Of a stretch of DNA of 64,000 nucleotides, positions 10,058 to 19,145 are shown piece after piece. Numbering within the stretch: the stretch's first letter is position 1; every line of letters starts with the position of its first letter. The notes beneath the pieces were generated by a model that did no database searches, was not told where the DNA came from, and saw only the letters and a program-made list of their open reading frames with translations. The position numbers were made by a program, and so were the translations under genes. Source of the DNA: Levilactobacillus yonginensis (GTDB lineage Bacteria > Bacillota > Bacilli > Lactobacillales > Lactobacillaceae); contig NZ_RHNO01000011.1 of the NCBI RefSeq assembly GCF_003946265.1, forward strand, positions 28,326 through 92,325, read 5' to 3'.

Positions 10058-10576
10058 ATAGCAAACGACACGATTGTCAACGAGGGGATTCGCGCACGTG
10101 AGGTTCGATTGATTGCCGGCGACGGTGAACAATTGGGGATCAAGTCTAAAAGCGAAGCTTTAAAAATTGCTGAAGAAGCAAACCTCGATTTAGTTTTGGT
10201 TGCACCGAAAGCTAAGCCACCAGTAGCCCGGATTATGGACTACGGGAAATACCGCTTTGAGTTGCAAAAGAAGCAACGCGAAGCTCGTAAGAAGCAAAAA
10301 GTGATCAGTGTCAAAGAAGTACGGTTAAGTCCTACGATTGATACCAACGACTTTAATACCAAGTTAAAGAACGCTAAAAAGTTCTTGGCTAAGGGTGAAA
10401 AGGTTCGTGTATCGATTCGGTTTAAGGGTCGGGCCATCACTCATAAAGACATTGGTCGTGAGGTGCTCAACCGAATGGCTCAGGAAACTTCTGATGTCGC
10501 TACCGTTGAACAACGACCAAAGATGGACGGTCGGAGCATGTTCTTGATGCTTTCGCCCATCGCTGAGAATAAGTAG
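10058..10576 (+). CDS. infC: translation initiation factor IF-3
   Basis: Binds the 30S subunit and checks the initiator tRNA and start codon. The sequence [17 protein letters not shown] aligns with the family N terminus directly after the initiator. The preceding codon is ATA (10058-10060), 9 bases after GGAGG at 10044-10048. ATT at 10052 is an alternative that adds two residues but is only 3 bases from GGAGG. The first conventional start in frame, GTG at 10013, has no ribosome site and would add an unrelated sequence. Non-canonical starts are known for infC and let IF-3 repress itself. About 172 aa, the normal length. Confidence 0.93.
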   Translation: MANDTIVNEGIRAREVRLIAGDGEQLGIKSKSEALKIAEEANLDLVLVAPKAKPPVARIMDYGKYRFELQKKQREARKKQKVISVKEVRLSPTIDTNDFNTKLKNAKKFLAKGEKVRVSIRFKGRAITHKDIGREVLNRMAQETSDVATVEQRPKMDGRSMFLMLSPIAENK

Positions 10577-10626
10577 AGTTGATTGTGGTAGCTTCGGCTA
10601 CCGATTTAAGGAGGATATTTCGTATT

Positions 10627-10821
10627 ATGCCAAAGATGAAGACTAACCGCGCCGCAGCTAAGCGTTTCAGAGTAACTGCCAAGGGCGGTATCAAGAGTGC
10701 CAACGCTTACACGTCTCACCGTTTCCACGGTAAGACCAAGAAGCAACGCCGGAACCTTCGTGGTACCCGGATGATGAACGAAACGACCATCAAGACTTAC
10801 CGTTCTCTGTTACAAAAGTAA
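10627..10821 (+). CDS. rpmI: 50S ribosomal protein L35
   Basis: Small basic large-subunit protein, 64 aa, starting [14 protein letters not shown], the family signature. AGGAGG precedes the ATG (10611-10616). The frame is open upstream to 10579 but the family start is here. It lies between infC and rplT, the universal order. Confidence 0.96.
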   Translation: MPKMKTNRAAAKRFRVTAKGGIKSANAYTSHRFHGKTKKQRRNLRGTRMMNETTIKTYRSLLQK

Positions 10822-10890
10822 GCGGGTCACCAATTTTCGGGTCGACGAAGAGTCGACATAATGTTTGAATTGATTTAGGAGGAAAAGATT

Positions 10891-11250
10891 ATGCCACGAG
10901 TTAAAGGCGGTACTGTTACACGCGCACGTCGTAAGAAAGTTTTAAAGTTAGCTAAGGGTTACCGTGGTTCAAAGCACCGTTTATTCAAGGTTGCTAAGGA
11001 CCAAGTCATGAAGGGTCGTCAATACGCCTTCCGTGACCGTAAAGCCACTAAGCGTAACTTCCGGAAGCTCTGGATTGCCCGGATCAACGCCGCAGCCCGG
11101 ATGAACGGTCTGAGCTACAGCAAGTTGATGCACGGTTTGAAGTTAGCCAACATCGACGTAAACCGTAAGATGTTAGCCGACTTAGCAGTGAACGATGCTG
11201 CTGCATTCAAGGCTTTAGCTGACCAAGCTAAGGAAGCTTTGGCTGCTTAA
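10891..11250 (+). CDS. rplT: 50S ribosomal protein L20
   Basis: Large-subunit assembly protein, 119 aa, [19 protein letters not shown] with the conserved C-terminal domain. TTAGGAGG is 9 bases upstream. In Firmicutes L20 represses its own operon through the leader; here the leader is 1 kb upstream, before infC. Confidence 0.97.
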   Translation: MPRVKGGTVTRARRKKVLKLAKGYRGSKHRLFKVAKDQVMKGRQYAFRDRKATKRNFRKLWIARINAAARMNGLSYSKLMHGLKLANIDVNRKMLADLAVNDAAAFKALADQAKEALAA

Positions 11251-11262
11251 TCAGTCGATTGG

Positions 11263-11291
11263 AAAAGACTTCGCGTATGCGGAGTCTTTTT
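11263..11291 (+). terminator. rplT operon terminator
   Basis: AAAAGACT at 11263-11270 pairs with AGTCTTTT, with a T run to 11291, 12 bases after the rplT stop. Confidence 0.85.
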
Positions 11292-11441
11292 TAGATTCTA
11301 GGAAATGGTTTAATCAAAGATCAATTTCAGTTAGACATGCAAACCTAACCGTTCCTGGTGGTAAAATAGACCTAGATTGCGTATAATAAAAAGCTAGACA
11401 TGCCGGTAACGGTAATAGGACGAAGGGGGGCAGTCACCCGC

Positions 11442-11984
11442 ATGGTTTCTGGATTCAAACCCACGTGGATGGTTACGAACATATACGATTTGACACCGGG
11501 GCAGCTAAAAGCAAACGGGGTCCGGGCGGTGTTGACCGACCTGGACAATACGTTGATTGCCTGGAATAATCCGGATGGGACACCAGAACTGCGTCACTGG
11601 TTGACACTACTCGAAATGGCTGATATTCAGGTCATTGTCGTGTCAAATAACAGTCGTGCTCGGGTCGATCGGGCCGTGGCACCTTTTGAGTTGCCCTACA
11701 TTCATCGCGCGTTAAAACCACTACCATGGGGGTTGAATCGCGCACTTCATCGTTGGCATCTACGCCGTGATGAGGTGGTCATGGTGGGTGATCAGCTGTT
11801 GACTGACGTCTGGGCAGCACACCATAGTGGTGTCCGGAGCGTTTTAGTGAAGCCCATTTTAAAGTCAGATGCGTGGATCACAAAAGGTAATCGATTATTA
11901 GAAAAGGTGGTTATGTGGCGTTTACGGCATGACTATCCCGAATTAACTTGGCAGGAGGATCTTGATGAACGACAAAGACATTGA
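11442..11984 (+). CDS. YqeG family HAD-IIIA phosphatase
   Basis: HAD-superfamily phosphatase of the YqeG type, 180 aa. Motif I DLDNTLIAW supplies both aspartates, motif II is VSNNS, and GDQLLTD is motif IV. The ATG at 11442 is preferred because it matches the YqeG start (about 7-10 residues before NIYDLTP) and has GAAGGGGG at 11422-11429. The upstream ATG at 11400 lies only about 12 bases after a TATAAT (11382-11387), so would be almost leaderless. It overlaps yqeH by 20 bases and heads the yqeG-yqeH-yhbY-nadD-yqeK-rsfS-yqeM run known from Bacillus. Substrate unknown. Confidence 0.9.
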   Translation: MVSGFKPTWMVTNIYDLTPGQLKANGVRAVLTDLDNTLIAWNNPDGTPELRHWLTLLEMADIQVIVVSNNSRARVDRAVAPFELPYIHRALKPLPWGLNRALHRWHLRRDEVVMVGDQLLTDVWAAHHSGVRSVLVKPILKSDAWITKGNRLLEKVVMWRLRHDYPELTWQEDLDERQRH

Positions 11985-13107
11985 ACCCGTCTTAATTGAC
12001 GGTGAGCCACTACACTGTATTGGGTGTGGTGCAGAGATTCAAACGACGGATAAGACGGCACCGGGTTACACGCCGCAATCTGCATTAGATAAGGGATTGG
12101 AAAAGGAAGAGGTCTATTGTCAGCGGTGCTTCCGGTTGCGTCACTATAACGAAATCGTCCCCGTTGGCTTAACGGATGATGACTTTCTGAACCTATTGAC
12201 CCAGATTCAGGACGCCAACGCCCTGATTGTTTACGTCGTGGACATCTTTGATTTCAATGGGAGTGTCATTCCTGGTCTGCATCGGTTCGTTGGGAGCAAT
12301 CCTATCTTACTGGTGGGGAACAAGGAAGACCTGCTACCCCGCTCCTTAAAACGCAGTAAGTTACAGGATTGGCTGCGTCAACGGGCTAATGAACAGGGGT
12401 TACGCCCAATTGATGTGACGCTGTTGAGTGCTAAGACTAATCAGTCCGTTGATGGCCTGCTTCAGTTGATCAATAAGTACCGGGGCGACCGTGATGTGTA
12501 CGTGGTTGGGGTCACTAATGTTGGGAAGTCAACGTTGATTAATCAAATTATCCGGCAAAACACTGGGGTTAAGGATTTGATCACGACTTCCCGGTTCCCC
12601 GGGACCACGTTGGACAAGATTGAATTACCTTTGGATGACGATCACGTCTTGGTCGATACTCCTGGGATTATTCAAAATCAACAAATGGCGCACTTCATTG
12701 ATGGTAAAGATCTGAAGATTGTCACGCCACAGAAGCCTGTCAAACCTAAAAATTACCAATTAAATGAACAACAAACCTTGTTCTTAGGTGGTGTTGCGCG
12801 GTTTGATTACACCAAGGGTCCTAAGACGGGATTTACGGCGTACTTCGAAAATAATTTGTACCTTCACCGGACTAAATTGGAAAATGCGGATGATTTCTAT
12901 GAACGGCAACTGGGACAGTTATTAACACCACCACGGGCCGAAAATATGGATGATTTCCCACCGTTAGTGCCACATGAATTCAAGACCACCATGAAGAGTG
13001 ATTTGGTTTTTGAAGGATTGGGTTGGATCACCGTTCCAGCCGACGCACATGTGACGGGCTGGGCACCAGCCGGTGTTGGCGTATTACTACGTCGCGCAAT
13101 GATTTAA
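11965..13107 (+). CDS. yqeH: ribosome biogenesis GTPase YqeH
   Basis: Circularly permuted GTPase needed for 30S maturation, 380 aa. The N-terminal zinc finger has CIGC and CQRC. The G motifs occur in permuted order: NKED at about residue 119 comes before the P-loop GVTNVGKST (Lys about 188) and DTPG. The ATG at 11965 follows AGGAGG (11953-11958) by 6 bases; a TTG just before it is less well placed. It sits in a cluster of ribosome assembly genes. Confidence 0.95.
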   Translation: MNDKDIEPVLIDGEPLHCIGCGAEIQTTDKTAPGYTPQSALDKGLEKEEVYCQRCFRLRHYNEIVPVGLTDDDFLNLLTQIQDANALIVYVVDIFDFNGSVIPGLHRFVGSNPILLVGNKEDLLPRSLKRSKLQDWLRQRANEQGLRPIDVTLLSAKTNQSVDGLLQLINKYRGDRDVYVVGVTNVGKSTLINQIIRQNTGVKDLITTSRFPGTTLDKIELPLDDDHVLVDTPGIIQNQQMAHFIDGKDLKIVTPQKPVKPKNYQLNEQQTLFLGGVARFDYTKGPKTGFTAYFENNLYLHRTKLENADDFYERQLGQLLTPPRAENMDDFPPLVPHEFKTTMKSDLVFEGLGWITVPADAHVTGWAPAGVGVLLRRAMI

Positions 13108-13124
13108 AAATGGAGGACGACAAC

Positions 13125-13433
13125 TTGTTACGAGGGAAACAGAAGCGTTACTTACGGGCCCATGCCCACAATATGCGACCATTATTTTCTATTGGGAAAA
13201 ATGGTTTAACGAGTGCTTGGCTGGATCAATTGACTGGTGCCTTGGAAAACCGGGAACTGATCAAGGTTAATTTACAGCAGAGTGCAGAAGTCTCCGTTGA
13301 TGAGACAAAAGCATTTATTGAAGATAATACGGACATTCAAGTGGTTCAAACAATCGGCCGGGTGCTAGTCTTGTACCGGGTTGCGACGGACCAAGAAAAT
13401 CAAAAGATTTCACCAATCGTGGAAAACATGTAG
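13125..13433 (+). CDS. yhbY: YhbY family ribosome assembly RNA-binding protein
   Basis: CRM-domain RNA-binding protein associated with the pre-50S subunit, 102 aa. The family N terminus (LLRGKQKRYLRAHAHN) begins at a TTG (13125), 8 bases after GGAGG at 13112-13116; earlier starts in the frame would lie inside yqeH. The conserved GKNG loop for RNA contact is present. It lies between yqeH and nadD as in Bacillus (yqeI). Confidence 0.92.
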   Translation: MLRGKQKRYLRAHAHNMRPLFSIGKNGLTSAWLDQLTGALENRELIKVNLQQSAEVSVDETKAFIEDNTDIQVVQTIGRVLVLYRVATDQENQKISPIVENM

Positions 13434-13448
13434 GGAGGTCTTGCAGTC

Positions 13449-14081
13449 GTGGTAAAAATTCAAGAGCGAACGAGTACGCAGGTCGTGACTGAAATGACAG
13501 CGACCGCTAAGAAACGGCGCATCGGAATTTTGGGAGGAACGTTTAATCCGCCGCATCTGGGACATCTAGTCATTGCTGACCAGGTTGCTACCCAATTGGG
13601 GCTGGATCGGGTCCTTTTCATGCCGGATGCTGAGCCGCCTCACGTTGACCGCAAATTGACGATTCCTGCGAAGGACCGCGTGGCCATGGTTAGGGGTGCA
13701 ATTGCGGACAATCCTCGGTTTGATTTAGAGTTAACGGAAGTTGAACGGGGGGGACGTAGTTATACCTATGACACAATGTTTCAGCTGACGCGGGCTCATC
13801 CGGAGAACCAATATTACTTTATTATTGGTGGCGACATGGTGGCTTACTTGCCCAAGTGGTATCGCATTGATGAACTCCTAAAATTAGTTCAATTTGTAGG
13901 TGTCTGTCGCCAAGGATTTTCGCATCAATCACCGTATCCGGTACTATGGGTGGACGTGCCACAAATTGGTATTAGTTCCACAATGGTTCGGGATCAGGTT
14001 CGGCGCGGCCAGTCGGTCCGTTATTTAGTGCCGACCATGGTTGATCTCTATATAAAGGAGCATCTCTTATATCGTGACTGA
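13449..14081 (+). CDS. nadD: nicotinate-nucleotide adenylyltransferase
   Basis: Converts nicotinate mononucleotide and ATP to deamido-NAD. The nucleotidyltransferase motif GGTFNPPHLGHL contains the HxGH signature, and ISSTMVR is the second motif. At 210 aa it has an N-terminal extension of about 23 residues before the core; the GTG start follows GGGAGG (13433-13438). Its last 8 bases overlap yqeK. Confidence 0.95.
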   Translation: MVKIQERTSTQVVTEMTATAKKRRIGILGGTFNPPHLGHLVIADQVATQLGLDRVLFMPDAEPPHVDRKLTIPAKDRVAMVRGAIADNPRFDLELTEVERGGRSYTYDTMFQLTRAHPENQYYFIIGGDMVAYLPKWYRIDELLKLVQFVGVCRQGFSHQSPYPVLWVDVPQIGISSTMVRDQVRRGQSVRYLVPTMVDLYIKEHLLYRD

Positions 14082-14679
14082 ATTGACCTATCACGCAAAC
14101 ATTTTTCCTGGGACTCGGGATGAACTATTAGCAAAAATTGAAAAACAGTTGAAACCCAAGCGTTTTAAGCACGTCCAACGTGTGGAACAAACGGCGCTGC
14201 GATTGGCAAAAGCGAATGGTGTTGATCTGGAAAAAGCTAGTATCGCAGGTTTGACGCACGATTACGCTAAGCAACGACCAGCTGAAGACTTTATTCAGGC
14301 AATCAAAGACTATCAGCTTGCGCCGGAATTATTGAACTACGGGAACGCAATCTGGCATGGCGTGGTTGGTGCTGAGCTGATTAAGCATGAGCTGGGTATT
14401 TATGACGAAGACATTCTCAATGCCGTTCGACACCATACCACTGGTGCGGCGTACATGTCGCCACTGGAGCAAGTCGTCTACATGGCGGACTTTATTGAGC
14501 CGGCCCGGGATTTTCCCGGTGTTGATGATGCGCGACGGTTAACGGACAAAGAATTGGCCATGGGTGTGGCTTATCAGGCCAAACATACACTGGCTTACCT
14601 GATTGACAATAATCAACCAATTTATCCAAAATCTCTAGATACCTACAATGCGTGGGTACCCCAATATCCAAACGTTTGA
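14074..14679 (+). CDS. yqeK: YqeK family HD-domain hydrolase (predicted Ap4A hydrolase)
   Basis: HD-domain protein, 201 aa, with metal-binding HD in LTHDYAKQ, followed by HGVVGAEL and RHHTTG motifs. Family members hydrolyse diadenosine tetraphosphate symmetrically to ADP. It starts with GTG overlapping the end of nadD, so is translationally coupled to it; rsfS follows after 13 bases. Confidence 0.92.
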   Translation: MTELTYHANIFPGTRDELLAKIEKQLKPKRFKHVQRVEQTALRLAKANGVDLEKASIAGLTHDYAKQRPAEDFIQAIKDYQLAPELLNYGNAIWHGVVGAELIKHELGIYDEDILNAVRHHTTGAAYMSPLEQVVYMADFIEPARDFPGVDDARRLTDKELAMGVAYQAKHTLAYLIDNNQPIYPKSLDTYNAWVPQYPNV

Positions 14680-14692
14680 GAGGAGAAAAGGC

Positions 14693-15049
14693 ATGGAAAG
14701 TAAACAAATTTTAGAAATTGCGGTTAAAGCCGCAGAGAACAAACGGGCAGAGGAATTAACTGCCTTAGATATGACCAAAGTTAGCTTGTTAGCCGATTAC
14801 TTTTTAATCATGGAAGCAAATTCGACGCGGCAAGTCCAAGCCATTGCAGATGAAATTACGGACCAAATGGCTGCTAACAACGTTGAGGTTCGTGACGTTG
14901 AAGGTAAGGATGCCGCTAGCTGGATCCTGATTGACTTGGGTGACGTGGTTGTTCACGTCTTCCAGAAGGATCAACGGAGCCATTACAACTTGGAAAAGCT
15001 TTGGTCCGATGCGCCAACCATGGATCTGGGCGAATGGGTTGAAGCATGA
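14693..15049 (+). CDS. rsfS: ribosome silencing factor RsfS
   Basis: Binds L14 and blocks subunit joining when nutrients are low. 118 aa with the RsfS core (SLLADYFLIMEANSTRQ) and the C-terminal RDVEGKDAASWILIDLGD and HVFQ segments. The ATG at 14693 has GAGAGGAG upstream. It overlaps the next gene by 4 bases (ATGA). Confidence 0.95.
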   Translation: MESKQILEIAVKAAENKRAEELTALDMTKVSLLADYFLIMEANSTRQVQAIADEITDQMAANNVEVRDVEGKDAASWILIDLGDVVVHVFQKDQRSHYNLEKLWSDAPTMDLGEWVEA

Positions 15050-15789
15050 TTTATCAATCCTTTGCTGAGCTTTACGACGAACTTTTCGATCCAGCCATGT
15101 ATGATCAGTGGCTGGATTTTGTCGCTAAGCGTGTGCAGCCGCAGAGTGGGAGTGTATTAGATCTCGCGTGTGGAAGTGGCCGCTTAGGCGTCTTATTGGC
15201 TGAACAAGGCTATGATGTAAGTGGCCTGGACCTCTCAGAGGAAATGCTGGCCCTTGCTGCTGAACACGCGGAAGAGGCCAATGTGACCATGCCGTTGATG
15301 GCGGGGAACATGTTAGACTTGAGTGAAATTGAGACGTATCAAACGATTACATGTTTTGCGGACTCATTTTGCTATTTGCCCGACTTACCAGCCGTGACTA
15401 AGGCCTTTCGCGAGGTTCATGGTCACCTGGCCGTTGGTGGAAAGTTTTTATTTGATGTGATTACGCCACATCAAACGGACGACGTGTACCCAGGATACAT
15501 GTACAACTACGTCGATGACACGCGGGCCTTTGTCTGGACCAGTTACGGGATTGAAGACGAGGATCACGCTGCCGAACATGAACTGGCTTTCTTTACGCTG
15601 GACCAAGAGACTGGACAGTATCGTAAGGTGACGGAACTGCACCATGAGCGGACCTATGAGCTAGCGGATTATCAGACGGCCTTAGCGGATGCAGGGTTAA
15701 CGTTACAACGAGTCAGTGCTGATTTTGGTGAACATGAAGTGGCCGCAGATACCACCCGGTGGTTCTTCGAGGTCACACGGGAGGCATAG
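15046..15789 (+). CDS. yqeM: class I SAM-dependent methyltransferase (YqeM-like)
   Basis: Predicted small-molecule or RNA methyltransferase, 247 aa. SAM-binding motif I is VLDLACGSGRLGVLLA, followed by GLDLSEEML and a motif IV-like stretch CFADSFCYL. The substrate is not known; location directly after rsfS, overlapping by 4 bases, matches yqeM of Bacillus. It ends just before tmcAL. Confidence 0.88.
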   Translation: MIYQSFAELYDELFDPAMYDQWLDFVAKRVQPQSGSVLDLACGSGRLGVLLAEQGYDVSGLDLSEEMLALAAEHAEEANVTMPLMAGNMLDLSEIETYQTITCFADSFCYLPDLPAVTKAFREVHGHLAVGGKFLFDVITPHQTDDVYPGYMYNYVDDTRAFVWTSYGIEDEDHAAEHELAFFTLDQETGQYRKVTELHHERTYELADYQTALADAGLTLQRVSADFGEHEVAADTTRWFFEVTREA

Positions 15790-15790
15790 A

Positions 15791-16957
15791 ATGCTACAGG
15801 CTGTGGGAATCATTGCGGAATATAATCCATTTCATAATGGGCACGCCTATCAGGTAGCCACGGCCAAACGCCAGACGGGTGCTGACGTGGTTGTTGCGGC
15901 AATGAGCGGTAACTGGGTCCAGCGGGGCGAACCCGCCCTACTGGACAAGTGGCAGCGAGCGGAAGCAGCGGTGGCTGGTGGTGTTGATCTGGTGATTGAA
16001 TTACCGGGGGCCGCGGCGTTACAGCCTGCTCACCTGTTTGCACAGGGTGGCGTCGCCTTGCTAACGGCAATGCAGTGTCACTGGTTAGCCTTTGGGACGG
16101 AACATCCGAATATGGATTACCGGCGGCTGATGGCCCACTTACCAGATGATCCGACGACCTTTAAGCAATTTGACCAGACCTATGCGTCCCTGTTTCAGGG
16201 GTATCTCCGGGAACAAACGGGGATTACTTTGAATCTAGGGAATGATATTCTAGGATTCTTCTACGCCTTGGCGAACCAGCGACTAGGAGACCCCCTAGAA
16301 TTGCTTCCTCTGGCACGAAAGGGTAGTCAGCATGCCGATACCAAGATTGCCACAGATGGCGCGTATGCGAGTGCTACGGCAGTTAGGCGAGCAGTGTTGC
16401 ATCAGGATTGGGCAGAGGTCCAATCTGTGGTGCCCCCCCGGACACTGGCATTGGTTCAGCAGGGCCCGTTGGTGACCTGGGAGCACTATTGGCCAGCTTT
16501 ACGCTACTTGCTGCTTAGCGGGCACGTGGCTGATTTGCGGCGCAATTACCAGATTACAGAGGGGGTCGAGTACCGCTTGAAACGGGCGGCGTTGACCAGT
16601 GATAGTTTCGAAGCATTCATGCACACAGTGAAGACCAAACGCTACACTTACACGCGCTTGCAGCGGCAAGCGGCGTACCTATTAGTTCAGGCACGGCCGG
16701 CCGAAATGAATCCAGAACCGACGTATTTGCGGGTGTTAGGGTATTCGGCAGCAGGCCGGTCCTACCTACATCAAATTAAGAAGCAGGTCACTTTGCCGTT
16801 GATCAGTCGAGCTGACCGTGATTGGCAAAAGGGACCGGGTGAATTTGATGACCGGCTGGGCACGCTACGAACCATGCTAACGGGAATTCCACAAGATTAT
16901 GGCCGAATTCCCGTAAAAATAGCGGATTCAGACAGACTATCAAGGAAATTACCTTGA
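15791..16957 (+). CDS. tmcAL: tRNA(Met) cytidine acetate ligase
   Basis: Ligase that makes ac4C34 in elongator tRNA-Met using acetate and ATP (formerly YlbM), 388 aa. The N-terminal GIIAEYNPFHNGH is the HxGH nucleotidyltransferase signature; MSGNWVQRGEPA is also diagnostic. The ATG at 15791 is 6 bases after GGGAGG (15779-15784); the frame is open further upstream into yqeM but without a start site. Its stop overlaps the promoter of the next operon. Confidence 0.94.
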   Translation: MLQAVGIIAEYNPFHNGHAYQVATAKRQTGADVVVAAMSGNWVQRGEPALLDKWQRAEAAVAGGVDLVIELPGAAALQPAHLFAQGGVALLTAMQCHWLAFGTEHPNMDYRRLMAHLPDDPTTFKQFDQTYASLFQGYLREQTGITLNLGNDILGFFYALANQRLGDPLELLPLARKGSQHADTKIATDGAYASATAVRRAVLHQDWAEVQSVVPPRTLALVQQGPLVTWEHYWPALRYLLLSGHVADLRRNYQITEGVEYRLKRAALTSDSFEAFMHTVKTKRYTYTRLQRQAAYLLVQARPAEMNPEPTYLRVLGYSAAGRSYLHQIKKQVTLPLISRADRDWQKGPGEFDDRLGTLRTMLTGIPQDYGRIPVKIADSDRLSRKLP

Positions 16958-16982
16958 CATCACATTTTTTGACAGGTATAAT
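16954..16982 (+). promoter_or_regulatory. consensus promoter of yceD-rpmF
   Basis: TTGACA at 16954-16959 and TATAAT at 16977-16982, spacer 17: both hexamers are exact consensus. The -35 overlaps the tmcAL stop codon. Confidence 0.9.
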
Positions 16983-17009
16983 TTATCTCGTTGCATTGGA
17001 GGGATTGCG

Positions 17010-17561
17010 ATGAAATGGTCGTTGACCGAGCTCCGCAAGAATTACCGAAACGAGCCGCTTTCTTTTGAAGAAACACTTGATTTAAAGGCGGACTTAATGG
17101 AACGCTATGGCGACGATGTGCTTGATTTAAGCCCCGTCCACGTGAAGGGTATTGCTTCTGTCGTGGATGGTGACGTCGTTGTCGATGCGCAGGTTCAGGC
17201 GGACTTAACGGTTCCATCCAGCCGGTCATTAACGCCGGTGGACTTGCCTGTAGATTTCAAGATGACGGAATTTTATGTTTCCGACCCCGCCGCAACCCAA
17301 CGGTTTGAAAAAACCGACGTTGTGATGGTAGTTAAGGATGACCAAATCGATTTTGATAAGGCTATCGGGGATAACATTCTTTTACAGATTCCGATGCACA
17401 TTCTTTCAAAGGCCGAACAACAAGGTGCCGAGATGCCGACTGGTCAAGACTGGGAAGTTGTCGCGGAAGAGGACCTTGAAAAGGTTGAGAAGGAAAATCA
17501 ATCAGTTGATCCACGTCTTGCAAAGTTAAAGGATTTCTTCCCTGATCAGGATGATCAATAA
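17010..17561 (+). CDS. YceD family protein (DUF177)
   Basis: 183 aa protein of the YceD/YlbN family, whose gene is nearly always next to rpmF; members are linked to 23S rRNA accumulation and 50S assembly. The N terminus MKWSLTELRK and the acidic C terminus fit the Firmicute branch. Position-based identity is strong because rpmF follows after 66 bases, and tmcAL (ylbM) precedes it as in Bacillus. The molecular role is not established by sequence. Confidence 0.9.
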   Translation: MKWSLTELRKNYRNEPLSFEETLDLKADLMERYGDDVLDLSPVHVKGIASVVDGDVVVDAQVQADLTVPSSRSLTPVDLPVDFKMTEFYVSDPAATQRFEKTDVVMVVKDDQIDFDKAIGDNILLQIPMHILSKAEQQGAEMPTGQDWEVVAEEDLEKVEKENQSVDPRLAKLKDFFPDQDDQ

Positions 17562-17627
17562 TCCTCTTTGTAAGCCTTAAAATTTTTTCACTAGTGGATA
17601 TAATTTTATTTGAAGGAGGTGTTTTCT

Positions 17628-17816
17628 TTGGCTGTACCTAAGCGGAAAACGTCTAAGACGAAAAAGGCTATGCGTCGTGGTCACATCAAGTTGACTATGC
17701 CTAATTTAACTGCTTGCCCTAACTGTGGTGAATTACGTAAGTCACACATGGTTTGCCCAAGTTGTGGTTTCTACGATGGCCGTCAGGTCGTTGCGGTTAA
17801 GAACGCAAACAACTAA
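17628..17816 (+). CDS. rpmF: 50S ribosomal protein L32
   Basis: Zinc-ribbon large-subunit protein, 62 aa, [18 protein letters not shown] with CPNC and CPSC pairs, so the zinc-binding form. It starts at TTG (17628) after AAGGAGGTG (17612-17620). A TATAAT at 17599-17604 could give an extra internal promoter. Confidence 0.95.
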   Translation: MAVPKRKTSKTKKAMRRGHIKLTMPNLTACPNCGELRKSHMVCPSCGFYDGRQVVAVKNANN

Positions 17817-17827
17817 TTTTATTAGTT

Positions 17828-17869
17828 TAAAAAACTCCCATGAAGTCCGCGGCTTCTGGGAGTTTTTTT
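17828..17869 (+). terminator. rpmF terminator
   Basis: AAAACTCCCA (17831-17840) pairs with TGGGAGTTTT (17857-17866), with a T run to 17869. Confidence 0.85.
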
Positions 17870-18159
17870 GTGGATTCAAATCGTAACTATGAAGGGTAAG
17901 TCAGCTGCTTTCGTCCAGCATTGGCAAGTATCAATATTACTATCATGTACACCGGAGATCAAAGTGTCAAGCAAAAGGCGGCTTTACCTTTGGTTTGAAG
18001 CCACGAACGAAGGTCTGTTTCTAAAGGCGTTGTTTGCGCAGCCCTTTTAAGGATGACCTGTAACATATTTTATGGATAGCTTACTTGGCAACGGAACACT
18101 AGGGCACTTAATTTACTTGCTAATATTGTTGTTATAATCATCGAATGGATCTGGCAAGG
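17870..18159. other. intergenic stretch, nothing recognised
   Basis: About 290 bases between the rpmF terminator and the convergent secreted-protein gene. The only open frame (60 codons) lacks a ribosome site and resembles nothing I know. Confidence 0.3.
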
Positions 18160-18939
18160 TTACCGGGCGGCTGGTGCCAGTAGATAGATGACTGATTCAC
18201 CATACTTAGCGTGGTTCTTCGGATAAGCGTAGGCACCGATTCGATAACGGTTAAAACTATTGAAAGTCAGACCGGCTTGGTTGAGTGCACGACCTAATTG
18301 GCGTCGTTGCGCTGTTAGAAAGTTCGTAGATTTGGCAATTTTAGTGTTGGCTGAAAATGATAAAATGTCTTCAGAGGCCTCTCCAAAGTAATAAACCAAA
18401 CAGTTCATCACGCCGTCACTCATGGTCAGTGACGGAATCAACAGATTAGCTGATACCTGGAGTTTTTTATCGGCTACGGTGCCAGGAAAGAGGCTGGTGA
18501 GCTGTTGATTAAGGTGCGCGTCGATTAGTCGTTTGTCCACGGCATATCCGGGGGGACCAGCCAATGTACCAGCGGTGACACGGTTGGGATTCAGCCCTTT
18601 ACTGAGATTGCCGTGCCACACGTAACCGTGAACCCTTTTGTTGGCGCTACGGACCTCATAGTAGGTATCGCGGCCCTTTGATGGTGATTGTAGGATAACC
18701 TTGCGTTGGACGATCCAAGTGGTTCTGGGATAATTCTGTAGATTATGAATTTTTTTGGTATGTGCCCGATTCCACATGGGTTTCGGTTGCCCGAGCTTGA
18801 AATAGGTCGGGTAAGGGCGAACCTTCTTAGAACTGACCCAGGTGTATTGGGGCTTAGTGGTGGGTTTAGCCTGGGCGGTGACGGACAGTCCAAGTAATGG
18901 CCCAGTAAGCGCTAGTAGGAACCAGCCTAACTTTTTCAC
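18160..18939 (-). CDS. secreted protein of unknown function (paralogue 1)
   Basis: About 259 aa exported protein. The start is taken as GTG at 18939, just after AAGGAGGAG on the minus strand, giving a clean signal peptide (KK, hydrophobic LGWFLLALTGPLLGLSV, then AQA cleavage). The mature part shares its layout with the protein at 24736-25608: WNxxHTKK, PxTTW, a YYxV strand, then GYVWHGNLSKGL, and a C-terminal YRIGAY segment. No catalytic motif is recognised. It stands alone and faces rpmF. Confidence 0.75.
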   Translation of the reverse strand: MKKLGWFLLALTGPLLGLSVTAQAKPTTKPQYTWVSSKKVRPYPTYFKLGQPKPMWNRAHTKKIHNLQNYPRTTWIVQRKVILQSPSKGRDTYYEVRSANKRVHGYVWHGNLSKGLNPNRVTAGTLAGPPGYAVDKRLIDAHLNQQLTSLFPGTVADKKLQVSANLLIPSLTMSDGVMNCLVYYFGEASEDILSFSANTKIAKSTNFLTAQRRQLGRALNQAGLTFNSFNRYRIGAYAYPKNHAKYGESVIYLLAPAAR

Positions 18940-19083
18940 AATATTCTCCTCCTTGAAGTTGGACGTGCACTGCCAGTGTAGCAAATTGAGGTGCAACTCA
19001 GGAGTTGGAAGCAAAAATGGTTGCAGCGATGGTGAAATTTGACTGTCTGCGACTTATTTGTGGGAATTTTTTCGTAAAAGAAC

Positions 19084-19113
19084 TTGGGACCGACCTGACA
19101 TTTCGCGTATAAT
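19084..19113 (+). promoter_or_regulatory. promoter of the HAD hydrolase gene
   Basis: TTGGGA at 19084-19089 and TATAAT at 19108-19113, spacer 18, about 30 bases before the GTG start. Confidence 0.65.
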
Positions 19114-19145
19114 GAACCACACGAAGAAAATTGAGGAGTGAGATT

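Noticed and set aside
11400..11441. yqeG start at ATG 11400
   Set aside because: Almost at the expected transcription start and without a ribosome site; ATG 11442 fits the family.
17868..18050. 60-codon open frame after rpmF
   Set aside because: Begins in the terminator and shows no coding features.
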